Below, one piece after another: positions 8,852 to 16,691 of a stretch of 64,000 nt of DNA. The translations under genes were made by a program, and so were the position numbers. The stretch comes from Pseudomonas sp. M47T1 (lineage in GTDB: Bacteria > Pseudomonadota > Gammaproteobacteria > Pseudomonadales > Pseudomonadaceae), in the NCBI RefSeq assembly GCF_000263855.1, contig NZ_AJWX01000018.1, positions 62,001 through 126,000 of the forward strand. The letters are read 5' to 3'. How positions within the stretch are numbered: the first letter of the stretch is position 1; each line of letters opens with the position of its first letter. Below the pieces are notes generated by a model. That model had not been told where the DNA came from, searched no databases, and saw only the letters and a program-made list of their open reading frames with translations.

Positions 8852-10015
8852 ATGTATCGCCTTTTCGAGCAGTTGAGCACCCGCATTGCCGCACCTTTCA
8901 AGGGGCAGGAGAGCCGTCACAGCAAGGTATGGCAATGTCAGTGCGGGCAGTCCGTGTTCTTTCGCAACAGCCAGTGCCTGGCCTGCTCGGCGGCGCTGGG
9001 CTTCTGGCCGCCGCTGAACCTGTTGTCGTCGCTGCAGGCCGGGCCCCAGGAGGGCACCTGGCAACTGGACGCCGACGTTGACGCCGGCCAGTTCCGCCGC
9101 TGCGCCAACCTCGACACCCCGGCCGCCTGCAACTGGCTGGTGCCGGCTGGCAGCCCAGACACCTTCTGCGTTTCCTGTGCGCTGAACCGCACCATCCCCG
9201 ACCTCTCCGTGCCGGAAAACCCCGAGCGCTGGCGCAAGGTAGAGACCGCCAAGCGGCGCATGGTCTCGCAACTGATCAATCTGGGCTTGCCGGTGGTACC
9301 CAAGGTAGTGGGCGACGACACGGGCCTGGCCTTCGACTTCATCGGCATCGACCTTGAAGGCAACGCCCCCATGACCGGCCACGCCAATGGCCTGATCACC
9401 CTGGACATCAAGGAAGCCGACGACGCCCATCGGGAAAAAGTACGGGTAATGATGCGCGAACCCTACCGCACCTTGCTCGGCCACTTCCGCCACGAAGTGG
9501 GGCATTACTACTGGGATCGCCTGGTGGCCGACAGCCACTGGCTGGGTGAATTCCGCCACCTGTTTGGCGACGAAACCCAAAGCTACGCCGACGCCCTCCA
9601 GCGCCACTACGACCAAGGCGCACCGCTGGACTGGCAGCAGCGCTACGTCAGCGCCTACGCCACCATGCACCCGTGGGAAGACTGGGCCGAAACCTGGGCC
9701 CACTACCTGCACATGATGGACGCCGTGGACACCGCCCTGGGCTTCGGCATGAGTGCCCGCGATATGGACCTGGATTATCAGCCCTTCCCCTTGGACACCC
9801 TCTACGACCCGCAGCACAGCAGCGGTCCGGCGTTCCTGGCGTTCGTCAACAACTGGATCGAACTGGCGGGCATGCTCAATGAACTGTCCCACAGCATGGG
9901 GCAGCCTGATTTCTATCCGTTCGTGCTGCCGCAGGCCGTGATCGCCAAACTGCACTTCATCCACCTGGTCATCCAGGGGGCCGGGGGCAGGGCGGATGAA
10001 GTGCTGCAGGTGTAG
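8852..10015 (+). CDS. Zinc-ribbon plus zinc metallopeptidase-like protein
   Basis: A 387-residue protein with two parts. The N terminus has a cysteine-rich zinc-ribbon (CQCGQ ... CLAC, with two more Cys pairs downstream including FCVSC). The C-terminal half holds an HExxH zinc site, HEVGH at residues 214-218 (RHEVGHYYWDRL), and further conserved His/Glu in a WEDWAETWAHYLHM segment that may give the third ligand. This matches the family annotated as zinc-ribbon (PF10005) with putative zinc-binding peptidase (PF15887). Substrate is unknown. No signal peptide is seen. CCTGGAG precedes the ATG at good spacing. Probably transcribed with the GH13 gene upstream. Confidence 0.8.
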   Translation: MYRLFEQLSTRIAAPFKGQESRHSKVWQCQCGQSVFFRNSQCLACSAALGFWPPLNLLSSLQAGPQEGTWQLDADVDAGQFRRCANLDTPAACNWLVPAGSPDTFCVSCALNRTIPDLSVPENPERWRKVETAKRRMVSQLINLGLPVVPKVVGDDTGLAFDFIGIDLEGNAPMTGHANGLITLDIKEADDAHREKVRVMMREPYRTLLGHFRHEVGHYYWDRLVADSHWLGEFRHLFGDETQSYADALQRHYDQGAPLDWQQRYVSAYATMHPWEDWAETWAHYLHMMDAVDTALGFGMSARDMDLDYQPFPLDTLYDPQHSSGPAFLAFVNNWIELAGMLNELSHSMGQPDFYPFVLPQAVIAKLHFIHLVIQGAGGRADEVLQV

Positions 10016-10040
10016 CCGTAACGGTCTTTGTGGGCGCTGC

Positions 10041-10240
10041 AAGAAGAGCCTGTAGCCGCTGTCTTCATGTGGGAGCTGGCAGGAAGAGCCTGTAGCCGCT
10101 GTCTTCATGTGGGAGCTGGCAAGAAGAGCCTGTAGCCGCTGTCTTCATGTGGGAGCTGGCAGGAAGAGCCTGTGGCCGCTGTCTTCATGTGGGAGCTGGC
10201 AGGAAGAGCCTGTGGCCGCTGTCTTCATGTGGGAGCGGGC
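10041..10240. repeat. Five tandem copies of a 40 bp unit
   Basis: The 40 bp unit starting AAGAAGAGCCTGTAGCCGCT is repeated head to tail five times (10041, 10081, 10121, 10161, 10201) with only one or two substitutions between copies (A/G at unit position 2, A/G in TGTAGCC/TGTGGCC). The last copy runs into a REP core (GGGAGCGGGCTCTGCCCGCG). Each unit ends with the GTGGGAGCTGGC half of a REP, so the array seems to have grown by amplifying a REP edge. Confidence 0.95.
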
Positions 10241-10252
10241 TCTGCCCGCGAA
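10228..10252. repeat. REP sequence at the end of the tandem array
   Basis: A single GTGGGAGCGGGCTCTGCCCG-type palindrome overlaps the last tandem unit. The rest of 10253-10348 holds no gene I can support. Confidence 0.7.
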
Positions 10253-10348
10253 GAGGACGCCGTGGTGGTTCAGATACTTCGCGGTGGGTGGTGTCAGGAT
10301 AAATAGCGGTGCCTGTCGCAGCTGCCGAAGGCTGCGTCAGACGCGCAA

Positions 10349-10374
10349 CAAAAAGGGCGCCACCAGGGCGCCCC
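10349..10374 (-). terminator. Intrinsic terminator downstream of ibpA
   Basis: On the minus strand a 7 bp GC stem (GGCGCCC / GGGCGCC) is followed by TTTTTG. It lies about 18 bases after the ibpA stop. Confidence 0.75.
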
Positions 10375-10391
10375 TTCTCACGGCATCGTGC

Positions 10392-10838
10392 TTATTGCAG
10401 CGAGCCCTGCGCCAGCCCATTGATCGGGATACGCTTGGCCTTGGCCTCTTCCGGCACCACGCGCAGCAGGTCAATATTGAGCAGCCCGTTGGCCAGCCCG
10501 GCCGCCTTCACCTCAATATGGTCTGCCAGCCGGAACGACAGCTTGAACGCCCGTTGAGCGATGCCCTGGTGCAGATAGGTCACGGCTTCACCATGGCCCT
10601 CGCGCTTGCCGCCACTGACGGTGAGCACGCCTTTCTCCACCTGCAGCTCAAGGTCCGACTCCTGGAAACCGGCCGCGGCAACCACGATGCGGTATTGATC
10701 ATCGCCATGTTTTTCGACGTTGTAGGGCGGGTAGCTGCTACCCGGTTCATTGCGCAACGCCGACTCGAACAGATCGTTGAAACGATCGAAACCCACGGAA
10801 TGGCGGAACAGTGGGGCGAGGGAAAATGCAGCGGTCAT
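10392..10838 (-). CDS. ibpA: Small heat-shock protein, Hsp20/IbpA family
   Basis: A 148-residue alpha-crystallin domain protein that holds unfolding proteins in a refoldable state during heat stress. The N terminus MTAAFSLAPLFRHSVGFDRF and the core (YRIVVAAAGF, LTVSGGK, YLHQGIAQRAFKLSFRL) match IbpA-type proteins of proteobacteria. The C terminus has a basic IPI-like motif (KRIPINGL). The ATG at 10838 is preceded by AGGAG at ideal spacing; an upstream in-frame start would destroy that site. A sigma-32-like promoter and a leader able to fold as a ROSE-type RNA thermometer lie just upstream, fitting heat induction at two levels. Confidence 0.93.
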   Translation of the reverse strand: MTAAFSLAPLFRHSVGFDRFNDLFESALRNEPGSSYPPYNVEKHGDDQYRIVVAAAGFQESDLELQVEKGVLTVSGGKREGHGEAVTYLHQGIAQRAFKLSFRLADHIEVKAAGLANGLLNIDLLRVVPEEAKAKRIPINGLAQGSLQ

Positions 10839-10845
10839 GGTCAAT

Positions 10846-10865
10846 CTCCTGAACAATCAGCAAGG
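10846..10865 (-). promoter_or_regulatory. ROSE-like RNA thermometer hairpin masking the ibpA Shine-Dalgarno
   Basis: In the minus-strand leader, UUGCU can pair with the AGGAG Shine-Dalgarno, leaving the G-G mismatch that is the hallmark of ROSE elements (UYGCU opposite AGGA). A second, stronger hairpin (TACGCGA / TCGCGTA plus CCGA / TCGG) occupies 10871-10897 just upstream. ROSE-type thermometers are known upstream of ibpA-class genes in Pseudomonas and rhizobia. Confidence 0.7.
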
Positions 10866-10903
10866 TTTGATACGCGACCCGACTTCGGCATCGCGTACTA
10901 AAC

Positions 10904-10931
10904 AGATAAGGATGGCTGACCGGATTTCAAG
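10904..10931 (-). promoter_or_regulatory. Sigma-32-type heat-shock promoter for ibpA
   Basis: CTTGAAA (minus strand, 10931-10925), a 13 bp spacer, then CCTTATCT (10911-10904) fit the sigma-32 consensus CTTGAAA-N11-16-CCCCATNT. Transcription would begin near 10897, giving a leader of about 60 bases that contains the thermometer. Confidence 0.7.
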
Positions 10932-11103
10932 AAAACCCTCAAAAAAATTTTCAGTAGAGACAGCAGGCACGAGTGGAGCGGGCGCCAGCTCGGGAAGCCA
11001 ACACCGCGCAACCCGCTGCCGCTAGGATGCGCTGGCCCCGGCCTACGCTGAAGATCCCCAGCCAGGCACAGGTCCGGTGCAGCCTGCGGCAGCGGTTACC
11101 CGA

Positions 11104-11406
11104 TCACACCACCGTCAAATCAGGGCGCCCCGGCAACCGCCGCTGTGGCCCATCCCCATCCACCACGCGTCGCTCGATCGCCCCCATTACCCCGCAGCCA
11201 TCTTCCAGCAACACCTGGGCGGCGCGGGCGAGATAGCGGTAATCACATTCATCGGCGCCTTCGAGGCTGGCCAAAACGTGACGGGCAAGGTTGAGACGTT
11301 GGTCGGCGAAATTGAAGATGTCGGAAAGCGGGGCGTTGGTGTCGAGATGGACGATGGGGGAAGGGCAAAGCGAAGTCGGTATCGGATCGAAGCGTTCGAT
11401 GGTCAT
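11104..11406 (-). CDS. Small hypothetical protein
   Basis: A 100-residue product starting MTIERFDPIPTS, with a likely amphipathic helical core (FADQRLNLARHVLASLEG ... YLARAAQVLLEDGCGVMGAIERRV). It resembles the many small Pseudomonas proteins with a C-terminal helical pair of the DUF3077/DUF6124 kind, but I cannot assign a family with confidence. The frame is open further upstream, but the ATG at 11406 has a GGGAC site at fair spacing and the upstream part reads as non-coding. No function is proposed. Confidence 0.55.
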   Translation of the reverse strand: MTIERFDPIPTSLCPSPIVHLDTNAPLSDIFNFADQRLNLARHVLASLEGADECDYRYLARAAQVLLEDGCGVMGAIERRVVDGDGPQRRLPGRPDLTVV

Positions 11407-11727
11407 GATGATGTCCCTATTAGGTTTCAAGGCCACCACCTTCCACTTCCACATGTAGGGTGGCAGCTGCGTGAGGGGTGGAAGACCGGCATAGGAACGA
11501 CCCGGCACGCCCGAGGGCGTCCCGCACGCAGCCACCATAACGCACGCGTGCGCACGCAAATGCGTGGCAGCAGGCAATCACAGCACTGTTCGTTCCAAAG
11601 CGGGCTTCCACACCCGTTCGCTGATTTTGCAGCGAAGCTCGGACTATAAGCGCTCCCTGCCATCCCCGCAATCCACCCCACCGACAAGTGCTTGAACCGC
11701 CTAAGAATTTTTTCCTGCAATCAAAGG
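11407..11727. other. Gene-free stretch before ffs
   Basis: I see no supported gene in this 320 bp. Open frames here lack ribosome sites and protein-like composition. Confidence 0.5.
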
Positions 11728-11755
11728 TTGTATCTTCGCCCAAGACCGGTACAAT
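11728..11755 (+). promoter_or_regulatory. Sigma-70 promoter of ffs
   Basis: TTGTAT (11728-11733), a 16 bp spacer and TACAAT (11750-11755). Start near 11762 would give a precursor with a ~25-base leader, removed in other bacteria by RNase P. Confidence 0.6.
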
Positions 11756-11786
11756 GGCCCCGCTCGCTGCCAGGCGAGTGTTGTTA

Positions 11787-11898
11787 TGGTGACCCCATCG
11801 GTCCCCCCGCAACGATTACCCGTTAACCTGGTCAGGCCCGGAAGGGAGCAGCCACAGCGGGAACATTGTGTGCCGGGGTGTGGCTGGTGGGGTTGCCT
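11787..11898 (+). ncRNA. ffs: 4.5S RNA, signal recognition particle RNA
   Basis: The RNA partner of Ffh in co-translational membrane targeting. The conserved tip is unmistakable: GGTCAGGCCCGGAAGGGAGC followed by AGCC, with the symmetric and GGAA tetraloop region, and the 3' part TGTGCCGGGG. The ends pair over 12 positions (GGTGACCCCATC with GGTGGGGTTGCC), setting the ends near 11788 and 11897. About 110 nt, the usual bacterial size. It marks the left edge of the accessory segment that separates it from dnaX. Confidence 0.95.
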
Positions 11899-12093
11899 CC
11901 ATTCTTCAAGTCCTTGGTTTTGCAGGGATTTGTCAGCAAGAAAATCGTGAAGTGGACCAGCTGCGTAGTACACCTGAGTGGTGCACTGGGCGATGATCCT
12001 ACCCTGTTCATTCTGCCACGCCAATCGCGATTATCCCTTGAGCGGCCTAGCTGGCGCGCTGTGCGTTCTCTCAATGGCTTACAGGCCTATTGC

Positions 12094-12339
12094 CTACGTT
12101 CCCCCATGGTTTATCTGCCACCACATCCAGGATGCCATGAGCGTGCTTACCCATCCGAGCACCAGTGGAGCCAGATAGTCCGTGAACCATGGTGTGACGA
12201 ACGCGCCTACTGCTATCGCATAACCCTTGGTCAGCCATGCACCAATAAAAGCTGGCGTGTAGTCATGGACTACCGCACTCTGCGGGTTGGGTAGATCAGA
12301 ATGCTTCAGCGTAAACGTGTACCTAATGATGATCCGCGT
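12094..12339 (-). pseudogene. Open frame of a short hydrophobic peptide, in frame after the GNAT-like remnant
   Basis: Reading the minus strand past the amber stop at 12340-12342, the same frame stays open for 82 codons and encodes a hydrophobic segment (AFIGAWLTKGYAIAVGAF ... VLGWVSTLMASWMWW) with two likely membrane helices. There is no good start codon or ribosome site of its own. It may be a relic of a membrane protein gene joined to the remnant upstream, or chance. The rest of 11899-12093 shows nothing supported. Confidence 0.3.
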
Positions 12340-12768
12340 CTAAGTTCGGTATTTTCTGCCTATCTGGTGCAATTCAGGCACCTCATCACCGTTGTGTTTA
12401 CGCTGTTGCTCAAGCTCGTCATGACAGACCAAATACGTCCCATCCCCGCTGAGAACGTGGCTGCCTTCGCCAGCCTCGGCAACCTCGCTAACAATCTGCC
12501 TACGTAACCGTCGAGCGTTGGGTAACAGTGCGATGTGGATGAGCGCTTTGTCATACGGTTGCTGCGCATACATCACGTCTGCACACAGTTGAACCAGTAC
12601 GGTGCCGGCCACGATCTGATCAACTTCACAGACCAGCAGTGTGGCGCGATGCATCGCCAACGCTGCTATCCCGCTCGCGGTTACCTGAATTGCATCGTCT
12701 TTGACCAGTTGTGCGTAGAGCTGGCTGATTGCGCAAGCGTCGGAGGGTAGGGCGATTCGAATCAGCAT
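12340..12768 (-). pseudogene. Decayed GNAT-type acetyltransferase
   Basis: The first ~85 of 142 residues read like a GNAT fold: MLIRIALPSDACAISQLYAQL, then LLVCEVDQIVAGTVLVQLCADVMYAQQPY and a degenerate IALLPNARR strand. The acetyl-CoA loop (normally R/QxxGxG/A) is lost (ARRLRRQIV), and the rest reads as non-homologous sequence ending at an amber codon. This suggests decay by substitution or frameshift. Ribosome site is weak. It is the first gene-like sequence of the accessory segment downstream of ffs. Confidence 0.45.
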
Positions 12769-12818
12769 GCCAGGCTCGAGGTTGTCGATGAGAGCGCTGC
12801 AAGCTTATGTGGGGCGTA

Positions 12819-12874
12819 TTACGAAATCATGAGCAGCGAAATCAAATTACGAAATCATGAGCAGCGAAATCAAA
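12819..12874. repeat. Perfect 28 bp tandem duplication at the 3' end of vapC
   Basis: The 28 bp unit starting TTACGAAATCATGAGCAGCG occurs twice without mismatch (12819-12846 and 12847-12874). The second copy includes the vapC stop codon. Confidence 0.95.
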
Positions 12875-13247
12875 CCGCATAGACACCGGCGCCGTACAAG
12901 TGCAGTTTGCTGTCGGCCGTAACCAGCTGGAACCCCTCAGTCAGGGCTTGAGCCAGCATCATTCGGTCGAAAGGGTCATGGTGGTGGGGTGGCAGTGTTG
13001 CCACTCTTATGGCGTGTTCGGCGCTGATGTCCAGAAGGGTATACCCGGCAGCCTCTGCCGACTTGCACAAATGCTCGGCGCTGATGCCCAGCCTGGTAGC
13101 GCCCTTGATCGAAGCTTCCCAGATTGCGGCGGTGCTGATGTACAGTTCGACGGCAGGATCCTGCAGCAGCTGTGCTGCTTTTTTCGGCAATGCGCTGCTG
13201 TCGAGCGCTGCCCATACCGCGATATGGGTGTCCAGGAGATAGTTCAT
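12870..13247 (-). CDS. vapC: PIN-domain toxin, VapC family
   Basis: A 125-residue PIN-domain ribonuclease, the toxin of a type II toxin-antitoxin pair. The acidic residues that bind Mg2+ are visible: Asp6 in LLDTHIAVW, Glu in WEASIKG near residue 44, and Asp in HHHDPFDRMMLAQAL near residue 92. The length is normal and the gene appears intact. Its ATG overlaps the antitoxin stop by four bases (ATGA), giving translational coupling. VapC toxins usually cut specific tRNAs or rRNA; the target here is unknown. A tandem duplication abuts its stop. Confidence 0.9.
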   Translation of the reverse strand: MNYLLDTHIAVWAALDSSALPKKAAQLLQDPAVELYISTAAIWEASIKGATRLGISAEHLCKSAEAAGYTLLDISAEHAIRVATLPPHHHDPFDRMMLAQALTEGFQLVTADSKLHLYGAGVYAV

Positions 13248-13507
13248 GCATGCTCCTCGAAGAGCGCGGCTATATCGTCATCATCCGCGTTGAACTCCTC
13301 CAGTGTCGTTGCGCCCGTGCCGGTAGCGTACGCGCGGCCGAAGCCAATACGTGGCAAGGCCGGGCGCGCTTCCTCAAGACTTACCAGTTTGGCGATGGGT
13401 TTGCCGTTCTTGGCGATGATGATGACATCGCCCTGAGCGGCCTGTTCGGCGAGGCGCGAAAGGTGAGTCTTGGCCGCGTGAATATTGATCGTGGTGGTGA
13501 GGCTCAT
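13244..13507 (-). CDS. vapB: Antitoxin, Phd/VapB family
   Basis: An 87-residue antitoxin with the Phd/YefM-type N-terminal DNA-binding fold (INIHAAKTHLSRLAEQAAQGDVIIIAKNGKPIAKLVSL) and an acidic C-terminal tail (EEFNADDDDIAALFEE) that should wrap the toxin. The ATG at 13507 has GGAGA upstream; longer in-frame starts lack a site. Such antitoxins usually repress their own operon together with the toxin. It overlaps vapC by 4 bp. Confidence 0.9.
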   Translation of the reverse strand: MSLTTTINIHAAKTHLSRLAEQAAQGDVIIIAKNGKPIAKLVSLEEARPALPRIGFGRAYATGTGATTLEEFNADDDDIAALFEEHA

Positions 13508-13661
13508 AGGCGAATTCTCCGCGAGTGCTTGGTGATTCAAAAGCGGTGATGGCTCCAACAGGGTTGGTTTAGCTGTTAGCTTAGTCCGCATTTGAACTAA
13601 TCAACAGTGTTCGTCGTCGGGGAAGGCTGCCGATAAATGGCGAAAGCAGGACCATTCTCTA

Positions 13662-13811
13662 GGATCGGGGGTGTCAGAAATTTTGTGTTCGGGCATAACA
13701 TGAGCAAGAGGTGCATGTATGCCAACTAAAAAGAAACCCGAATTACGAAAGCTACCGAAAATCCCGGCAGAGCTGCTTGAGCAGTTCGGCGAAGGGCTGA
13801 TGACCGCCGAC
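13662..13811 (+). mobile_element. 5' remnant of an IS256-family element
   Basis: GATCGGGGGTGTCAGAAATT resembles the end of Pseudomonas IS256-family elements. It is followed 36 bp later by an ATG at 13719 and about 31 codons reading MPTKKKPELRKLPKIPAELL and onward, typical of the start of those transposases. The frame is then cut at 13812 by the end of the IS21-family element. The remaining ~370 codons are absent from the window. Confidence 0.65.
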
Positions 13812-13972
13812 TGTTGGCGCTGATTGAAAACTGACCCACCCTGCCGATTGAAAATTGACCCAGGACGGATTGCTGATTTTTGCCCCAGCAATTGTGGATA
13901 AGCTTAGCAGCAGTGTTCCGATTGAAGACGCATCCAGCCCCACCGCATGCAGCAGGGCATTTATGGTGCGGA

Positions 13973-14776
13973 TTAAAATGGCTCATCGTCCTCGACATCA
14001 TCTCCGTCCCTGCGCTTTCGTTCCCGTGACTTGATCTTTGTCTGGGCGGCCAAGGTGCTGTGTTGTAGGCGGTAGGACTCGTTGCCCGTTTCGACGATGT
14101 GGCAGTGGTGTGTCAGCCGATCCAGCAACGCGGTGGTCATCTTGGCGTCGCCAAACACACTCGACCATTCCGAGAAGCTCAGGTTGGTGGTGATGACCAC
14201 GCTGGTGTGTTCGTACAGTTTGGACAGCAGGTGAAATAACAGGGCGCCACCGCTTTGGCTGAAGGGCAAATATCCGAGTTCATCCAGTATCACCAGATCT
14301 GTGCGCAGCAGTGCCTGGGCGATTCGCCCTGCCTTGCCATCGTACTTCTCACGCTCCAGCAGATTCACCAGATCCACCGTGGAGAAGAAGCGCACGCGTT
14401 TGTTGTGGGCCGTAATTCCGGATACAGCCAAGGCACTGGCCAGGTGTGTTTTCCCGGTTCCAGGGCCGCCGATGAACACGACATTCTGCGCGGTTTCAGT
14501 GAACGCTAAGCTGGATAGATCGCTGACCAGCCGGGCATCAGCGCTGGAAGCGCTGAAGTCAAAGCCAGCTAAGTCACGGTGCATGGGGAGTTTTGCCATG
14601 TTCATCTGGTGATTCACCGAGCGCACCGCGCGATCCGCATGTTCCTGCTGAAGCAGATGTTCCAGCAGCCATTTCGATGAAGCCGTCGACGCTGTTCCTT
14701 GAGAGACCAATTCTTCCCAAGCACTGGCCATGCCGTGCAGGCGAAGTTCTTTGAGTTCAGTCATTAGGTCACGCAT
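13973..14776 (-). CDS. istB: IS21 helper ATPase IstB
   Basis: A 267-residue AAA+ ATPase of the DnaA/DnaC type that directs IS21 transposition to target DNA. Walker A is FIGGPGTGKTHLA, Walker B LVILDELGYLPF, and sensor I VITTNLSFSEW. The ATG at 14776 has AGGAG at good spacing and begins MRDLMTELKELRLHGM, the usual IstB start; it overlaps istA by 8 bp, indicating translational coupling. The acidic C-terminal tail (GDDVEDDEPF) is unremarkable. It appears intact. Confidence 0.93.
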   Translation of the reverse strand: MRDLMTELKELRLHGMASAWEELVSQGTASTASSKWLLEHLLQQEHADRAVRSVNHQMNMAKLPMHRDLAGFDFSASSADARLVSDLSSLAFTETAQNVVFIGGPGTGKTHLASALAVSGITAHNKRVRFFSTVDLVNLLEREKYDGKAGRIAQALLRTDLVILDELGYLPFSQSGGALLFHLLSKLYEHTSVVITTNLSFSEWSSVFGDAKMTTALLDRLTHHCHIVETGNESYRLQHSTLAAQTKIKSRERKRRDGDDVEDDEPF

Positions 14777-16277
14777 TGCGATTCTCCTCATCGGTCGCAC
14801 GGAGCCGGTCGTAGCGTGCCGTATTGGCAACAGGCGCGACCTTGAGTTGCAGGCTGGTTTCTACACAGGGAGGTGGTGCGGTGGAGGTCAGGCGGGCAAC
14901 GACATTGAGGATGTGATCGGCGCTCAGACTTCCCGATTCAAGTACCAGCTCCACCGCCACCAGCACTGGTTCGAGACCCGCAATTGGCACAGCAGCCAGT
15001 ACCTGCATCATGATTCGATCACCGTTGGTGTGACGCCTCAGTCCTCGTTTGAGAAGCCGTAACGGTTTTGGCAGATCAGCAAATGGCGCGCCGTTGCGCA
15101 ATGCACCAGGCTTGCGTTCGATGAGTGGGATGTAGTGCTGCCAGTCAAAACTGACCTGATCTCGATCAAAGAGGCGCTCGTGACTGGCGATCACCGTTTC
15201 GTCGGCAATGACCACGATCCGTGAAGGGTACAAACGGCTGCTGACCCACTGGCCGACTCGCTCACATGGCACTGAATAGCGATTTCGCGCCACGCTGATC
15301 AGACAGGTGCTGGAGACCCGCACGGTACGCTCGACGTAGCCATCAAATGCCGCCGGCATTGGCATCATTTCGACCTGCTCCAGCTCCAAGACCTCGGCCA
15401 CCGTCAGCCCGTTGTACTGCGGATGCACCAGTTCGCTCCAGAGCGACCGGCAACGTTGGCCGAGCCAGACATTCAGTTCCTCGAAGGTATGGAACATGCA
15501 ATTTTGAGCATCGAGCCAGATTCGCCTCCGGCTGTCCTGCACGTTCTTTTCGACGATGCCTTTCTCCCAGCCAGAGGCCACGTTGCAGAAGTCCGGATCG
15601 AACAGATAGTGCGCGCACATCACGGAAAACCGGGCGTTGACCGTGCGGCCTTTGCCTTTGTTAACCTTGTCGACAGCCGCTTTCATGTTGTCGTAGATGC
15701 CGCGACGCGGCACACCACCCAACGCTCCAAACGAACGGGTATGGGCATCAAACAGCATCTCGTGGCCTTGGCTGGGGTACGCAACCAACCAGAATGTGCG
15801 GCTGGCGCACAGCTTCATGTGGGAGACCTGGATACGTCGAAAAAGACCACCGATCAGCAGACCTTCTTCGCTCCAGTCAAATTGAAAGGCCTCACCGAGC
15901 GCAAACGTCAGCGGTACAAAAGCGCGTAAAGACTTGCCTTGCTCGCCTCGCCAAGAGCGCACAAACGCCGTGAGCTGGCTGTAACCGCCGTCATAACCCT
16001 TGGCCTTGATCTGCTCAAAAAGTGCTTTGGCGCTCCTGCGGTTGTGTTTTGGCCGGAACGAATCGGCCTTGAGCGCCTGCTCCAGGGTCTCGTGAAAAGG
16101 GCTGAGCTTATTGAAGGTTGCGCACCGTTGGTACGCTGGCTGAGTGGCTTCGGGCGCTCTGACCCATTTTCGGATGGTGTTTCTCGACAGCCCGGTACGC
16201 TTGGCTATCTGATGCAGCGAGAGCTTGTCGCGGAAGTACATCCGCCGGATTTTTCCCAACATTTCCATGCTGATCAC
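14769..16277 (-). CDS. istA: IS21 transposase IstA
   Basis: A 502-residue DDE transposase. It has an N-terminal helix-turn-helix (LSLHQIAKRTGLSRNTIRKWV), an integrase core with the catalytic acids in EAFQFDWSEEG, GIYDNMKAAV and SGWEKGIVEKNVQ, and a C-terminal beta-barrel. The chosen start is GTG at 16277 (AGGAG 8 bases upstream); an ATG three codons later would also work. No frameshift is seen, so the element is probably capable of transposition. Confidence 0.92.
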   Translation of the reverse strand: MISMEMLGKIRRMYFRDKLSLHQIAKRTGLSRNTIRKWVRAPEATQPAYQRCATFNKLSPFHETLEQALKADSFRPKHNRRSAKALFEQIKAKGYDGGYSQLTAFVRSWRGEQGKSLRAFVPLTFALGEAFQFDWSEEGLLIGGLFRRIQVSHMKLCASRTFWLVAYPSQGHEMLFDAHTRSFGALGGVPRRGIYDNMKAAVDKVNKGKGRTVNARFSVMCAHYLFDPDFCNVASGWEKGIVEKNVQDSRRRIWLDAQNCMFHTFEELNVWLGQRCRSLWSELVHPQYNGLTVAEVLELEQVEMMPMPAAFDGYVERTVRVSSTCLISVARNRYSVPCERVGQWVSSRLYPSRIVVIADETVIASHERLFDRDQVSFDWQHYIPLIERKPGALRNGAPFADLPKPLRLLKRGLRRHTNGDRIMMQVLAAVPIAGLEPVLVAVELVLESGSLSADHILNVVARLTSTAPPPCVETSLQLKVAPVANTARYDRLRATDEENRNA

Positions 16278-16383
16278 CCTGTGTTCTCCTGCTCGAAAAG
16301 TGAGCAGAAGCAGTTGAACACCTGGGTCAGTTTTCAGTCGGCAGAAGAGCCTCTACTGGGTCAGTTTTCGGTCAGCGGCAACA

Positions 16384-16691
16384 ATGGTGGTTTCGTCGGG
16401 AATGCGCTGCAGACTCAAACCCGAAAAATGGCGAAGAATCGTGGTCTCGTACAAAGCCTCTTCCATCGCCGGGTCGCTGTAGCCAAACCCGTTTTGCATC
16501 AAGTGAACCCGCAGCATCGACATCAACGGGCAGGACGGGCGACCGCCTTCGCCCTTTGGATAATGGGGCTCGATCAATGCATTCAGGCCAGCCCACGGAA
16601 CCACCTGATCCATCTCGATCAGGAACAACTCCTTGCGGGTCTGCCTGCGTTTACCGGCGTACTCGGCGTCGGCGAAGCTCATTTGCTTCAT
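16384..16691 (-). pseudogene. Truncated IS5-family transposase
   Basis: The first ~103 residues of a transposase (MKQMSFADAEYAGKRRQTRK, then MDQVVPWAGLNALIEPHYPK, LMSMLRVHLMQNGFGYSDPAMEEALYE, SLQRIPDETTI). This is the conserved N-terminal half of IS5-type proteins. The frame passes into the IS21-family end after DETTI and stops within it, so the catalytic DDE part is missing and the protein is inactive. Confidence 0.85.

Larger units (their letters stand above)
13812..16383 (-). mobile_element. Complete IS21-family insertion sequence
   Basis: A 2572 bp element with ends TGTTGGCGCTGATTGAAAAC and, from the other side, TGTTGCCGCTGACCGAAAAC. Each end has two spaced copies of an ~17 bp motif (TGATTGAAAACTGACCC at 13821, CGATTGAAAATTGACCC at 13845, and complements at 16324 and 16358), the multiple terminal repeats typical of IS21. 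It carries overlapping istA and istB. No target duplication is visible: flanks are CCGAC on the left and ATGGT on the right, and they belong to two different IS remnants. Confidence 0.88.

Noticed and set aside
11866..12294. Plus-strand 142-codon frame overlapping the ffs 3' end
   Set aside because: It begins inside the 4.5S RNA and has no ribosome site or protein-like composition.
13812..16383. Target-site duplication of the IS21-family element
   Set aside because: Flanking bases (CCGAC and ATGGT) do not match.
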